64,000 nt of DNA from positions 62,001-126,000 of the forward strand of contig JAHDBN010000002.1 of the NCBI GenBank assembly GCA_020630335.1. Direction: 5' to 3'. This document shows positions 17,934-26,331 of this stretch, one piece after another. The notes under the pieces are model-generated. The model worked only from the letters and a program-made list of their open reading frames with translations. It had not been told where the DNA came from and searched no databases. Source of the stretch: Bacteriovoracaceae bacterium. Its GTDB lineage: Bacteria; Bdellovibrionota; Bacteriovoracia; Bacteriovoracales; Bacteriovoracaceae. A program made the translations under genes and the position numbers. Each line of letters begins with the position of its first letter. Position 1 is the stretch's first letter.

Positions 17934-17956
17934 AAAGCCGGAGGCAAACTCCGGCT
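17934..17956 (-). terminator. Rho-independent terminator of the DUF2853 gene
   Basis: Stem AGCCGGAG/CTCCGGCT with a 5-base loop. Read on the minus strand it is followed by a run of T, so it ends the transcript of the DUF2853 gene. On the plus strand no T run follows, so its effect on nqrF transcripts is uncertain. Confidence 0.75.
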
Positions 17957-17983
17957 AAATCATTAATAATTTAAAATTACTTT

Positions 17984-18325
17984 TTACTTAAACCTTGAAA
18001 GCTTCCCAAGTTTCTCAGCAATCAAGTAATAGAAAACAGCTCTATGCTTGTGTCTATTTGATTTTCCAATTTTTTTGATTGCATAATCAATAGCTGCATC
18101 AGCTTTGTCACCTTTAACTTTAAGCTTTCCATTTACAAAGTTCTTTCTGATAGTCGCAATTTCTTTTTTGTCAGTTGCTGCTACCCATTTAGCATCTGCT
18201 TTATAAAGAGTTGGGCCTAAACTTTTACAAATAGCGTTAAGAGTTTTCTCGTTTACTTTGATTCTTTTTCTTGAAGCTGCACCTTTTGCTAAGCTGCACG
18301 CATTTTCAAATTTTGTCATTGCCAT
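17984..18325 (-). CDS. DUF2853 family protein
   Basis: A 113-residue basic cytoplasmic protein. It matches the DUF2853 pattern by memory: KYDAKWVAATD-like segment, the KKNFVNGKL block and the C-terminal GKSNRHKHRAVFYYLIAEKLGKL. Function of the family is unknown. GGAGG lies 7 bases before the ATG and a good terminator follows, so it is a single-gene, probably well-expressed unit. The base composition of the gene is a little richer in alanine and lysine codons than the neighbours, which fits high expression. Confidence 0.8.
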   Translation of the reverse strand: MAMTKFENACSLAKGAASRKRIKVNEKTLNAICKSLGPTLYKADAKWVAATDKKEIATIRKNFVNGKLKVKGDKADAAIDYAIKKIGKSNRHKHRAVFYYLIAEKLGKLSRFK

Positions 18326-18441
18326 AAATAACCTCCATTGTTTTTTATATTATCTATTGTATAAGCGAAACTAGATTTCATTCAAGAAAAAAACTCAATA
18401 AAAACTTTTTTTATCTACTATTATTCACTATAACGATACAC

Positions 18442-19137
18442 ATGAAATATCTCTTTTTAATACTTTTACTATCTTGTAGTTCTGCAACCTCTTCTTATGA
18501 TGAATACCCAGAAGCCTACGAAGCAGTTAATGAAGACTCGCTTTATTATCAAAGAGATTTGTCTCATCATAAAAATAATCAAATAACTCTTTTGCCAATG
18601 TTTAATAAAAATTCAGCGTTTATTTGCACTAAGGGAGTCATGGCAGGACCGGGAAGATCTCATAATACTGCAAACTCTAAATACGCTATAGATTTACAAA
18701 TGAAAAAAAGATCACCTATAAGATCTGTTTTTACTGGGACAGCTGTCGTGAAGTCGGGGTGTAGGAACAGGAAAAGCAGATGTGGCCATGGGTTTGGAAA
18801 TTTCGTAAAAGTTTTATCTAAGTCTGGTTATGTTGCCTTTTACTCTCATCTAAAAAAGGTGAGTGTGAGAACTGGGCAAAAAGTTAAAGCGGGACAAATT
18901 ATTGGTTACGAAGGAAAATCAGGGAATGCTTCTGGGCCTCATACTCATTTTAGTATTCATCATTCTTGGAAAAAACGAGGTTATAAAGCTCATGTTAATT
19001 CCCCTGTATTACTTCCTCCATCGATAAATTTTAATTTAAATTTATGTGCATCTAAAAATGATTGTCATAACCGAGTTATTAAGAAAGCCAGTGATCTAAC
19101 TTGTAGGACTCACCGTCTTGTTTTGTATTATTTTTAA
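18442..19137 (+). CDS. M23-family peptidase lipoprotein
   Basis: Exported lipoprotein (lipobox LLLSC, Cys12) with a LytM/M23 zinc peptidase domain. The zinc site is complete: H74 and D84 in the HxxxxxxxxxD element, H136 in YSHL and HTHF at 167-170. Such enzymes cut peptidoglycan cross-links. It overlaps apbE (TAATG-like junction), so the pair are cotranscribed. 231 residues; the C-terminal 50 residues beyond the domain contain three cysteines and are not recognised. Confidence 0.87.
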   Translation: MKYLFLILLLSCSSATSSYDEYPEAYEAVNEDSLYYQRDLSHHKNNQITLLPMFNKNSAFICTKGVMAGPGRSHNTANSKYAIDLQMKKRSPIRSVFTGTAVVKSGCRNRKSRCGHGFGNFVKVLSKSGYVAFYSHLKKVSVRTGQKVKAGQIIGYEGKSGNASGPHTHFSIHHSWKKRGYKAHVNSPVLLPPSINFNLNLCASKNDCHNRVIKKASDLTCRTHRLVLYYF

Positions 19138-20063
19138 TGAATACTTTAGTACTTATATTTTTCTTGCTCTCATGTTCTCTAAAAAAAAATGACTCTGTTG
19201 TAATTAAAGGAAAAACAATGGGAACAACTTTTAGTGTTAAGATTCTTAATGCTAAGAAAGAAAAACCAGAGTTAGAAGCTAAAATCAATGAAGTTCTCAT
19301 AGAGGTTAATAGGCAGATGTCGACTTATATTCCGAGCTCTGAAATCTCTCAATTTAATAATCATAAAACTCAAGAGCCGTTTCAGATTTCTAATGATTTT
19401 TATTATGTTCTAAGTGTAGCGAAATCAGTATTTGAAAAATCAAAAGGAGAATTTGATCCAACGGTCATGCCTTTGGTTGAACTTTGGGGGTTTGGGCCTA
19501 AAAAACGTTTAGGAAATCCTAGTTCGAATGAAGTTTCTGAAGTATTAAGCTATGTTGGTTTTGATAAAGTATCATTGCTGAAGAAGAATTTCATTTCTAA
19601 AAAAGATCCAAGGGTTCAATTAGATTTATCTGCGATAGCCAAAGGATTTGGTATAGACAAAGTTGCTAAGTTTCTAAGTAACCATTCAAATAGCTTTCTT
19701 GTTGAAATTGGAGGCGAGGTTTATGCAAAAGGAGTTAAGGCAGATGGAAGTAAATGGCAGGTAGGAATAGAAGCTCCTAATGAGAAGGCTAGAATTGCGA
19801 CAAAAATTATAGAACTTGATGGACGTTGTATCGCTACTTCTGGTGACTACAGAAATTATAAAGAAAAAGATGAGTCAAAATATTCTCATGCTATTAATTT
19901 GAAAACAGGAGCACCTAAAAATAATAATTTAGTTTCAGTATCTGTACTTGCAGATAGTTGTGTATTAGCTGATGCTTTTGCTACGGCTATTTTAGTTAAA
20001 GGAGCACAGTTATTTCTTCCTTCAATCCAGACTATATTAATAAAGAAATCTGATTTAAATTAA
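19137..20063 (+). CDS. apbE: FAD:protein FMN transferase
   Basis: Exported lipoprotein (FLLSC, Cys13) that transfers FMN from FAD to threonine in proteins such as NqrB and NqrC. 308 residues with KTMGTTFSV near 26-34, MSTYIPSSEISQFN, LDLSAIAKGFGIDKVA, GGEVYAKG and a metal-binding ADAFATAI element near the C-terminus. Its presence close to nqr is functional, since the complex cannot work without flavinylation. It starts on the last base of the M23 gene. Confidence 0.95.
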   Translation: MNTLVLIFFLLSCSLKKNDSVVIKGKTMGTTFSVKILNAKKEKPELEAKINEVLIEVNRQMSTYIPSSEISQFNNHKTQEPFQISNDFYYVLSVAKSVFEKSKGEFDPTVMPLVELWGFGPKKRLGNPSSNEVSEVLSYVGFDKVSLLKKNFISKKDPRVQLDLSAIAKGFGIDKVAKFLSNHSNSFLVEIGGEVYAKGVKADGSKWQVGIEAPNEKARIATKIIELDGRCIATSGDYRNYKEKDESKYSHAINLKTGAPKNNNLVSVSVLADSCVLADAFATAILVKGAQLFLPSIQTILIKKSDLN

Positions 20064-20200
20064 GCTCAAAACTGTCACGTTTCAATGAAAGTTATTGTGA
20101 ATAATTAATACTATAGAAGTTTATTTCAGTATCTCTTATTGCCTACTAGTAAATCCGCGTGTTTTTGATTATTTTATGTAACGTACTAACAATTTATTAC

Positions 20201-20216
20201 TTTGTATTGATACAAA
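20201..20216. promoter_or_regulatory. Palindrome next to the ribosome-binding site of the repeat lipoprotein gene
   Basis: TTTGTAT and ATACAAA separated by two bases, ending just before AAAGGAGA and 12 bases before the ATG. Its position suggests an operator or a small hairpin that shields the ribosome-binding site. Confidence 0.35.
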
Positions 20217-20228
20217 AAGGAGAAATCA

Positions 20229-21332
20229 ATGTTACGTAAATCATTAACACTAATGGTTGGATTAGTTCTTTTAGTAGCTTGTGGAAGTAACGATACGGAG
20301 ACTGTAACCACTACAGCACCGTCAGTTAACACAAATACTAATACTGATTACAACACAACTGTACCTTCTACAAACACAGATGTAGCGGTTCAAAACAACA
20401 CACCGAGCTCAAGCTATACAGCACCAAGCTCAAACAACGGTAACCCTATGCTTGCTAATGCAAGACCAGGTGAGTGTTATGCTCAGATCGTTAGACCACC
20501 AAAGTACGAGAACAAAACTGAAAAACTTCTTGCGACTGCTGAGAGTTTTAAAATTAAAACACTTCCGCCAGTTTATAAGAACGCAACTAAAACTATTACT
20601 ACTAGAGAAGCTAGTACAAAGTTAGTTCCAGTTCCAGCTACTTACAAAACAGTTACTGAAACTGTTGTTGTTAAGCCTGCTTCAACTAAGTTAGTTCCAG
20701 TTCCAGCTCAGTACAAAACTGTAACTAAGAAAATCGAAATTTCTCCAGCTACTCAGGTTTGGAAAAAAGGTACTAATGGAACATCAGGAGCTCAAGCTGC
20801 TGGTCAGGGTGCTTATGGAGCAAAAGAAGCTGATGGACATGTTCAAAATGATATTCTTTGTCTAGTTAACGTTCCAGCTAAATATAAGACAGTTAAAGAG
20901 CAAGTAGTTGTTTCACCAGCTACTACGAAAACTGTTAACATTCCTGCTGTTACTAAGACAATTACAAGAAAAGTAGTTGATAGACCAGCTACTACAAAAA
21001 CTGTTAATATCCCAGCTGTTACAAAAACTATTACTGTTAAAGAATTAGTTGAGCCAGCTAGAGAAGTTAAAACTCCAATTCCTGCAACTTATAAAACTAT
21101 TACTAAAAAAGTTATGGTTGATGCAGGTCAGACAACTTGGGGAAGAATTCTTTGTAAAACAAACCAGAACCAGAATACTGTTATGGCTGTTCAAAGAAAA
21201 GTTGGAGCGAATGCTGATGGTATTCTAGGGCCTGATACTTACAGAGCTGTTAGAAGATACCAAGAAAGAAATGGTCTTGCTGTTGGTGGGATCACTTATG
21301 AGACGTTAAGTCACATGGGAATTAATATGTAA
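20229..21332 (+). CDS. Repeat-rich lipoprotein with C-terminal peptidoglycan-binding domain
   Basis: Outer-envelope lipoprotein of 367 residues (LVAC, Cys18). After a Thr/Asn/Ser-rich linker (20-80), residues about 95-300 hold at least six degenerate repeats of the type VPA-x-YKTVT-KK-V-V-PA (also IPAVTKTIT). Residues about 310-367 match PG_binding_1: TVMAVQRKVGANADGILGPDTYRAVRRYQ. It probably ties the outer membrane to the wall or spaces them. Codons are more selective than in neighbouring genes and it has a strong ribosome-binding site and terminator, suggesting high expression. The repeat region is not a family I recognise. Confidence 0.8.
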   Translation: MLRKSLTLMVGLVLLVACGSNDTETVTTTAPSVNTNTNTDYNTTVPSTNTDVAVQNNTPSSSYTAPSSNNGNPMLANARPGECYAQIVRPPKYENKTEKLLATAESFKIKTLPPVYKNATKTITTREASTKLVPVPATYKTVTETVVVKPASTKLVPVPAQYKTVTKKIEISPATQVWKKGTNGTSGAQAAGQGAYGAKEADGHVQNDILCLVNVPAKYKTVKEQVVVSPATTKTVNIPAVTKTITRKVVDRPATTKTVNIPAVTKTITVKELVEPAREVKTPIPATYKTITKKVMVDAGQTTWGRILCKTNQNQNTVMAVQRKVGANADGILGPDTYRAVRRYQERNGLAVGGITYETLSHMGINM

Positions 21333-21363
21333 TTTCACATAGATATTTGTTTTAAATATCATT

Positions 21364-21391
21364 AAGGGACTCGCAAGAGTCCCTTTTTTTG
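21364..21391 (+). terminator. Rho-independent terminator after the repeat lipoprotein
   Basis: Perfect 9-base stem AAGGGACTC/GAGTCCCTT with GCAA tetraloop, followed by a run of T. A textbook intrinsic terminator. Confidence 0.92.
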
Positions 21392-21435
21392 TTTATGATA
21401 CATCCAATAGATATAAGCTTTACTTGGGTATATAA

Positions 21436-21624
21436 ATGCTATTAAATACTATTCTTTTTTCATTTTTGATATTCTCACTTCTGATTATCTTGATGGGAAT
21501 AGGTTATATATTCAAAGGAAAGTGTCTTGCTGGTACATGCGGAGGCTTAAATACCATGTTTGGCAAGTCTGCTTGTGATGCTTGTGAAGAAAAAATAAAA
21601 TGCCTAGATAAGTTGAAGGAATAA
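21436..21624 (+). CDS. nqrM: Na+-NQR maturation protein NqrM
   Basis: A 62-residue protein with one N-terminal membrane helix (residues 3-25) and a cysteine-rich tail: KGKCLAGTCGGLNTM, then C47, C50 and C56. This is the layout of NqrM (formerly DUF539), which in Vibrio delivers or helps insert iron for the NqrD/NqrE centre. Its location after nqr and apbE supports the call. It overlaps the next gene by one base (TAATG). Confidence 0.88.
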   Translation: MLLNTILFSFLIFSLLIILMGIGYIFKGKCLAGTCGGLNTMFGKSACDACEEKIKCLDKLKE

Positions 21625-22805
21625 TGAAGTTTGTAGTTATCTTGTTTATGATTCTATCTTGTCAAAAAAACATATCAGATATCAATGGATTTTGGAAAGT
21701 ATCTCTTGATCTACAAGGCCACGCTTTACCTTTTCAATTAGAAATTAATAAAGATGAAAAAACTGCTTACCTCTATAATTCAGATGAAGTACATGAGTTG
21801 AGTTTAAAGATAAAAGATCAAAATTTCTTTCATATAGATCTTCCTTTTGATGAAAATTTTCTAGAGATTCAATTCTCTGGGAAAACAGGGAAAGGTTTTT
21901 ATGTCAAAAAGAAAAAAGATCAGCTTGATCGAATAAAGCTTTTTGCTATCAAGTTAACTGAAAAATCTGTCTTATTTAAGACAACAGATGATTTATTAGC
22001 AGGTGATTGGAAAGTAGATTTTTTTAAAGAAGATGGAAGCCTAGAGAAGTCAAGCTTGGGAAGGTTTAAGAAGAATAAGAGAGGTGCTATTCAAGGAACC
22101 CTTATTACTGAAACTGGAGACTATCGATTTTTTGAAGGGGAAGGGAAGTCAAATCTTTATCAACTATTTGGGTTTGATGGCCAGATGAATTTTGTTTTTT
22201 CTGTAAAACTTAATAAAGATAAATTTGAAGGACGTATCTATTCAGGAAACTCTTGGAATAGAAAAATTATTGGAACGAGAAGCAATGATTTTAAGCTAAA
22301 TGATCCTGAAGAACTAACAAAGTTTAATACAAAACTAGTAGAGTTTAAGGCAAAGCAATTAGATGGAAGTGATTTTTTATTCGATAAAAAAACTTTTCCC
22401 AATACTCCTGTCATTTTACAAGTCTTTGGATCTTGGTGTCCTAATTGTTTAGATGAGTCTGAATTTTTAAATTCTTTTTTAGAAAAAGAGAAAAATCTTA
22501 AAGTTATAGCTGTTTCTTTTGAGCGTGCCTTAAATCACAAAAAAGCTGCCTATCAGATAGAGAAATTTAAAAAGAGAATTAATGCTCAGTATCTTTTTGT
22601 CGTGGGAAGTCATGATAAAGATCAAAAAGGTGTGTTAGAGGTATTACCTTTCTTAGAGAATCATTTGTCTTATCCAACGATGATTTTTTTAGACAAAAAC
22701 AAAAAAATCCATCGTATTCATACTGGATTTTCTGGTCCAGCTACAGGGAAAGCATTTGAAGATTTTAAAGTGAAGTTTAAATCTATTGTTCAAGAAATTT
22801 TATGA
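21624..22805 (+). CDS. Lipoprotein with C-terminal TlpA/thioredoxin-like domain
   Basis: 393 residues. Lipobox MILSC (Cys13). The first 230 residues resemble a duplicated beta-rich domain (two segments with ISDINGFWKVSLD and LLAGDWKVDFF starts), unknown family. Residues about 240-393 are thioredoxin-like, with the redox motif SWCPNC near 269-274, as in ResA/TlpA. It likely reduces or transfers electrons to periplasmic thiols. Overlaps nqrM and the phosphatase gene, so the three form one operon. Confidence 0.82.
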   Translation: MKFVVILFMILSCQKNISDINGFWKVSLDLQGHALPFQLEINKDEKTAYLYNSDEVHELSLKIKDQNFFHIDLPFDENFLEIQFSGKTGKGFYVKKKKDQLDRIKLFAIKLTEKSVLFKTTDDLLAGDWKVDFFKEDGSLEKSSLGRFKKNKRGAIQGTLITETGDYRFFEGEGKSNLYQLFGFDGQMNFVFSVKLNKDKFEGRIYSGNSWNRKIIGTRSNDFKLNDPEELTKFNTKLVEFKAKQLDGSDFLFDKKTFPNTPVILQVFGSWCPNCLDESEFLNSFLEKEKNLKVIAVSFERALNHKKAAYQIEKFKKRINAQYLFVVGSHDKDQKGVLEVLPFLENHLSYPTMIFLDKNKKIHRIHTGFSGPATGKAFEDFKVKFKSIVQEIL

Positions 22806-23269
22806 GAAAAGTTTTATTTGTTTGCTTGGGTAATATTTGCAGATCGCCAGCTGCTGAGGGGATCTTTGAAGCAATGATTAATAGACAAGGACTAGAAAGA
22901 GTGATTTCTTGTGATAGCGCAGGAACGAGTGGATATCATCAAGGAGATCTTGCAGATAAAAGAATGCGTGAGACAGCGGAGAAAAGAGGCTATAAGCTTA
23001 CTAGTCGATCAAGACAAATTGACCTTCATGATTTTAATGAGTTTGATTACATTTTAGTAGCTGATGAGAGTAATAAAAGAAATGTACTTTCTTTACCAGG
23101 AGTAAAAGAAGGACAAGTATTTAAGATACTTGATTTTTCTCTTGAAAATAAAGGAGAAGATGTTCCTGATCCTTATTATGGAGGAGATAAAGGGTTCGAT
23201 CTTGTTCTAAATCTTCTAGAAGAATCACTTAAGAATTTTCTTTCAAAAGTTAAGAAAGAAATCGCCTGA
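22802..23269 (+). CDS. Low-molecular-weight protein tyrosine phosphatase
   Basis: 155 residues. The P-loop CX5R is C8-LGNIC-R14 followed by SP, and the general-acid loop is DPYYGG near residue 121. Both match LMW-PTP enzymes. ATGA overlap with the thioredoxin-like lipoprotein gene. The end overlaps the convergent secreted-protein gene by 20 bases. The substrate is unknown. Confidence 0.93.
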   Translation: MRKVLFVCLGNICRSPAAEGIFEAMINRQGLERVISCDSAGTSGYHQGDLADKRMRETAEKRGYKLTSRSRQIDLHDFNEFDYILVADESNKRNVLSLPGVKEGQVFKILDFSLENKGEDVPDPYYGGDKGFDLVLNLLEESLKNFLSKVKKEIA

Positions 23270-24194
23270 AAAGAATAAAACTTAAGAAAAACAATCCTAG
23301 AGCTAGAAAGTAAATCGGAAGTCTGTTGGAGGCTTGATTAACAATTTGTTCTTCTTCTTGAGAGTTTATTTCTCTTTTTACTTCTTGATCATTTTCTGAT
23401 GCTATTTCTCTTTTTACTTCTTTTGTGTTTTTCTGAGCGATCATTATCTCAGAAGAAGCTGAATTATCCTTGGCTAACTTGGTTAAAGAAAAAACATTAT
23501 TGCCGATCTTTTTATATTCTTTGAGAAAATCTTTATCAGTACTAACGTCTTTAACTAAAAGATAAGAGTCTTTTAATTTTCTAGCACTGTATTTAACAAC
23601 TTCTTTCCACTTTCCATTTCTTTTATAATAAGGTTTTTTTAAGTTTGGAGTGAATTGATCTATATAAGCAAAGTCTAAACCAGGATCAGTTTTGATGTGT
23701 CCTGTTCCCTCCAAAAGTGTTGAAATATTTCTGCCAATAGTAAAAGAAGTAGAAGGATCATCTGTATAGTCTAGAGCATCAGCTAACATTTTTAAGGAAT
23801 CAGGGTTTGCAGCATTTTGTAATCCGTAATACCACGAAAGAGCTTCTCTGCTAGTTGGATCGGCTTCAGCCTCTTTTTTATAATCTTGAAAAAGTTCTGT
23901 ATCAGCAGCGGACATTCCCCCACTATTATTGAGATCTACAAAATGTCCATATTCTCCAACCGCATTGCCAATAATATCAGGAACAAGATCCGTTTCAAAA
24001 CCAAACTGAGTAGGATCTATAGATTTTTTTATAATTCCAGAGAGAATTGTTTTAATTTCTACTTTATCCGAATCTGATTGGATGATTGCATTCCAATCTG
24101 CTCCGTGGATATTCATAAGTTGATTTAAAACATCTTTCGTTTCTATTGCTGCAAATAAGTTCATTGAAATAAGTAGAGTTATTAGGTATTTCAT
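23250..24194 (-). CDS. Secreted protein with C-terminal membrane anchor, unknown family
   Basis: 314 residues. N-terminal signal peptide (MKYLITLLISMNLFA) and a C-terminal helix (about 292-310) followed by RRFLS, so the body would face the periplasm. The stretch DLNNSGGMSAAD near 107 looks like one EF-hand-type calcium loop, but the last acidic position is Asp and no second loop is seen. Residues 255-285 hold a short repeat (KEVKREI/QEVKREI). I do not recognise the family. Confidence 0.65.
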   Translation of the reverse strand: MKYLITLLISMNLFAAIETKDVLNQLMNIHGADWNAIIQSDSDKVEIKTILSGIIKKSIDPTQFGFETDLVPDIIGNAVGEYGHFVDLNNSGGMSAADTELFQDYKKEAEADPTSREALSWYYGLQNAANPDSLKMLADALDYTDDPSTSFTIGRNISTLLEGTGHIKTDPGLDFAYIDQFTPNLKKPYYKRNGKWKEVVKYSARKLKDSYLLVKDVSTDKDFLKEYKKIGNNVFSLTKLAKDNSASSEIMIAQKNTKEVKREIASENDQEVKREINSQEEEQIVNQASNRLPIYFLALGLFFLSFILFRRFLS

Positions 24195-24278
24195 CTCATC
24201 CTTTTTTCTTCCATATAATCTATAGGAAGAGTACTTATTTATTTATCGGTTAATTGGGATGAATACTTTAGTTTAGTT

Positions 24279-24491
24279 TTATGGTAGAGGATCATGACCA
24301 CCTTTACATAAAGGGTGGCACCTTAGAATTCTTTTAGAAGTAAGATAACTGGCCTTAAAAATCCCGTAGGTTTCAAAAGCTTCTTTTGAGTAACTTGAGC
24401 AAGATGGATAAAATCTACAATTAGGGCCTAAAAGAGGAGAGATAAAATATTGATAAGCTTTTATAAATAAAATAAATATTCTTTTAACCAC
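24279..24491 (-). CDS. yidD: Membrane protein insertion efficiency factor YidD
   Basis: 70 residues, the usual length, with the family core [20 protein letters not shown] then SYS, and C-terminal [14 protein letters not shown]. The start is GTG without a clear ribosome-binding site. YidD is commonly beside rnpA and yidC, but here stands alone between unrelated genes. It is thought to help membrane protein insertion at the inner membrane. Confidence 0.93.
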   Translation of the reverse strand: MVKRIFILFIKAYQYFISPLLGPNCRFYPSCSSYSKEAFETYGIFKASYLTSKRILRCHPLCKGGHDPLP

Positions 24492-24545
24492 AACTTGTAA
24501 TAAAAAAAAATTCTTTTTTTGGCAATAATTAGGTAACTTCTCTAA

Positions 24546-25340
24546 ATGAAAGGAAACCTTCTAAAACTCGTCTCTAAGCTCTCTCGATCTAAGGTTGAAT
24601 ACGAACTGCCAATTGGAGCTAAATTGCTTCCTATGAATCAATACATAGGAAAAAACATTAAGTTTTCTCATACAGGAAATATCCATTGTATTGAAACAGG
24701 TCAAAAGATTAAGAAGAGTTATAATAGCGGATATTCCTATGAAGCTTTCTTATCTAAAGCAGCATGTGATAGTTGTATCGTTCAGCCTGAGAAATGTCAT
24801 TATCATTTAGGAACGTGTAGAGAGCCGTTATGGGGAGAAGCTCATTGCATGAATCCTCATATCTTATATCTATCAGTTACTTCAGGTTTAAAGGTTGGAA
24901 TTACTAGGAAAACTCAAGTCCCGACGAGATGGATAGACCAAGGTGCGGAGCAAGCTTTAGCTGTCTTAGAACTACCTAATCGATATGCAGCAGGAAAAGT
25001 GGAAGTTTTATTTAAAAACGAGTTTGCAGATAAAACTCAGTGGCGAAAAATGCTCTCTGAAACAGCTGAAGCTGTTGATCTTAAAGAGGTGGCAGGTAAA
25101 ACTATAAAAAAATATGAAAATAAACTCATTGATTATCAAGTAAAAGTTTTAGATGAAAAACAAGTGAAAATTAAATTTCCTATTGAGCAATATCCCGAGA
25201 AAATTAAAAGCATTGGATTTGATAAAGTTCCCGAAATACAAGGAATTCTTCATGGTATAAAGGGACAGTATCTTTATATAGGAGACTTTGTTTTAAATAT
25301 CAGAAAGCATCAAGGTTATGAGGTTGAATTTTCTTCTTAA
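24546..25340 (+). CDS. DUF2797 family protein
   Basis: 264 residues. The family pattern is seen in CDSC and [11 protein letters not shown] (probable zinc-binding cysteines near residues 77-97), [15 protein letters not shown] and [10 protein letters not shown], which resembles a GIY-YIG-like nuclease fold by layout but lacks a clear match. The function is unknown. The gene ends four bases past the stop of the convergent ydcF-like gene. Confidence 0.78.
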   Translation: MKGNLLKLVSKLSRSKVEYELPIGAKLLPMNQYIGKNIKFSHTGNIHCIETGQKIKKSYNSGYSYEAFLSKAACDSCIVQPEKCHYHLGTCREPLWGEAHCMNPHILYLSVTSGLKVGITRKTQVPTRWIDQGAEQALAVLELPNRYAAGKVEVLFKNEFADKTQWRKMLSETAEAVDLKEVAGKTIKKYENKLIDYQVKVLDEKQVKIKFPIEQYPEKIKSIGFDKVPEIQGILHGIKGQYLYIGDFVLNIRKHQGYEVEFSS

Positions 25341-25957
25341 AGGCCAATCCAAAACTTACATATTTTCAGATGTTCTTTAAATATATGCATTAAATAATCA
25401 ATATCTAAATTTGAAGAAATCTCTTGGTAGAAAAAAGAAGATTTCATATTTTCATTCAAAGAATTGATCATGAGATTAATTCTAGGTAGGTGATAGTCAC
25501 TAGAAATAATAAGTATGTTTTTTAAATTTTCATTATTATCAATAAACTTTAAAGTTTCCTCAACGTTTTGATATGTATTCATTGCTTCAAAGTCCAGCTC
25601 AACTATTCTGGAGTAATGCTTAAAGTCTCCTTCTGCATCTTCTACTGTTTTTCTTAGAATTCTTTGGAGATTATTTTTGTAATAGACTCCAGAGATGAGG
25701 ACCTTTGTAGATGGAAATTTTTTAGATAGCTCTAAAGCTTTAGTGACTCGGCCTTTATCTCCAGTAAAAACAACTATGGCATCCGGCTCTTTTTCAAAAA
25801 ACTTGTCTTTAGAGCTTTGAATTAATTGCTTGGTATACGCATGGTGTATAAGAGGAAATGAAATAAAGAAAACAAAAAGAAAAAGAAATCTTTTTATGAA
25901 AAGATTTCTTTTTCTTTTATAAATAGTTTCATCTGTTTCAAAAAGGTATTTCTTCAT
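25337..25957 (-). CDS. YdcF/ElyC-like DUF218 protein
   Basis: 206 residues. One N-terminal membrane helix (about 22-40) and then a DUF218 Rossmann-like domain: DAIVVFTGDKGRVTKALEL, VLISG, and the C-terminal NILIISSDYHLPRI block. Relatives (SanA, ElyC) act in cell-envelope integrity. The ATG overlaps the ridA stop (TAATG), so it is in an operon with maeB and ridA. Confidence 0.83.
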   Translation of the reverse strand: MKKYLFETDETIYKRKRNLFIKRFLFLFVFFISFPLIHHAYTKQLIQSSKDKFFEKEPDAIVVFTGDKGRVTKALELSKKFPSTKVLISGVYYKNNLQRILRKTVEDAEGDFKHYSRIVELDFEAMNTYQNVEETLKFIDNNENLKNILIISSDYHLPRINLMINSLNENMKSSFFYQEISSNLDIDYLMHIFKEHLKICKFWIGL

Positions 25958-26331
25958 TACTTATGCGCAAGAACCTCTATTTCTACTAAGGCATCTTTAG
26001 GAAGTTTCGAAACTTCAACGCATGACCTTGCAGGATAAGGTTTTTTAAAGAAGTTTTCGTAAGCATTATTAACCTTTGAAAAATTCCCAAGATCAGTCAG
26101 AAAAATTGTTGTTTTAAAGATATTATCTCTTGTTAATTCACATCCTTCTAAAAGAGCATCAATGTTTTTCATGATTTGATCAAGCTCTGCTTCAAAACCT
26201 TTTTGCATTTCTCCGGATGTAGGATCCAAACCAATTTGCCCTGAGAAGTAAAAAGTTCCATTTAGTTCCACTCCTTGTGAGTAAGTACCTACGGCACTAG
26301 GAGCTTTAGTATCATTAATAATTCTCTTCAT
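25957..26331 (-). CDS. ridA: RidA-family enamine/imine deaminase
   Basis: 124 residues. Family motifs: GTYSQGVELNGTFYFSGQIGLDP, the arginine-containing YPARSCVEVSKLPKDALVEIEV (Arg binds the carboxylate, Glu activates water). It hydrolyses reactive 2-aminoacrylate-like intermediates. It overlaps the maeB end by 17 bases and has AAGGATC before the ATG. Confidence 0.95.
   Translation of the reverse strand: MKRIINDTKAPSAVGTYSQGVELNGTFYFSGQIGLDPTSGEMQKGFEAELDQIMKNIDALLEGCELTRDNIFKTTIFLTDLGNFSKVNNAYENFFKKPYPARSCVEVSKLPKDALVEIEVLAHK

Noticed and set aside
17936-17956. Hairpin as the terminator of the nqr operon on the plus strand
   Set aside because: The T run is only on the minus strand side, so it mainly serves the DUF2853 gene.
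20580-21130. Repeated DNA in the lipoprotein gene considered as CRISPR or satellite
   Set aside because: The repeats are in frame, imperfect and code for a protein pattern; there are no unique spacers of equal length.
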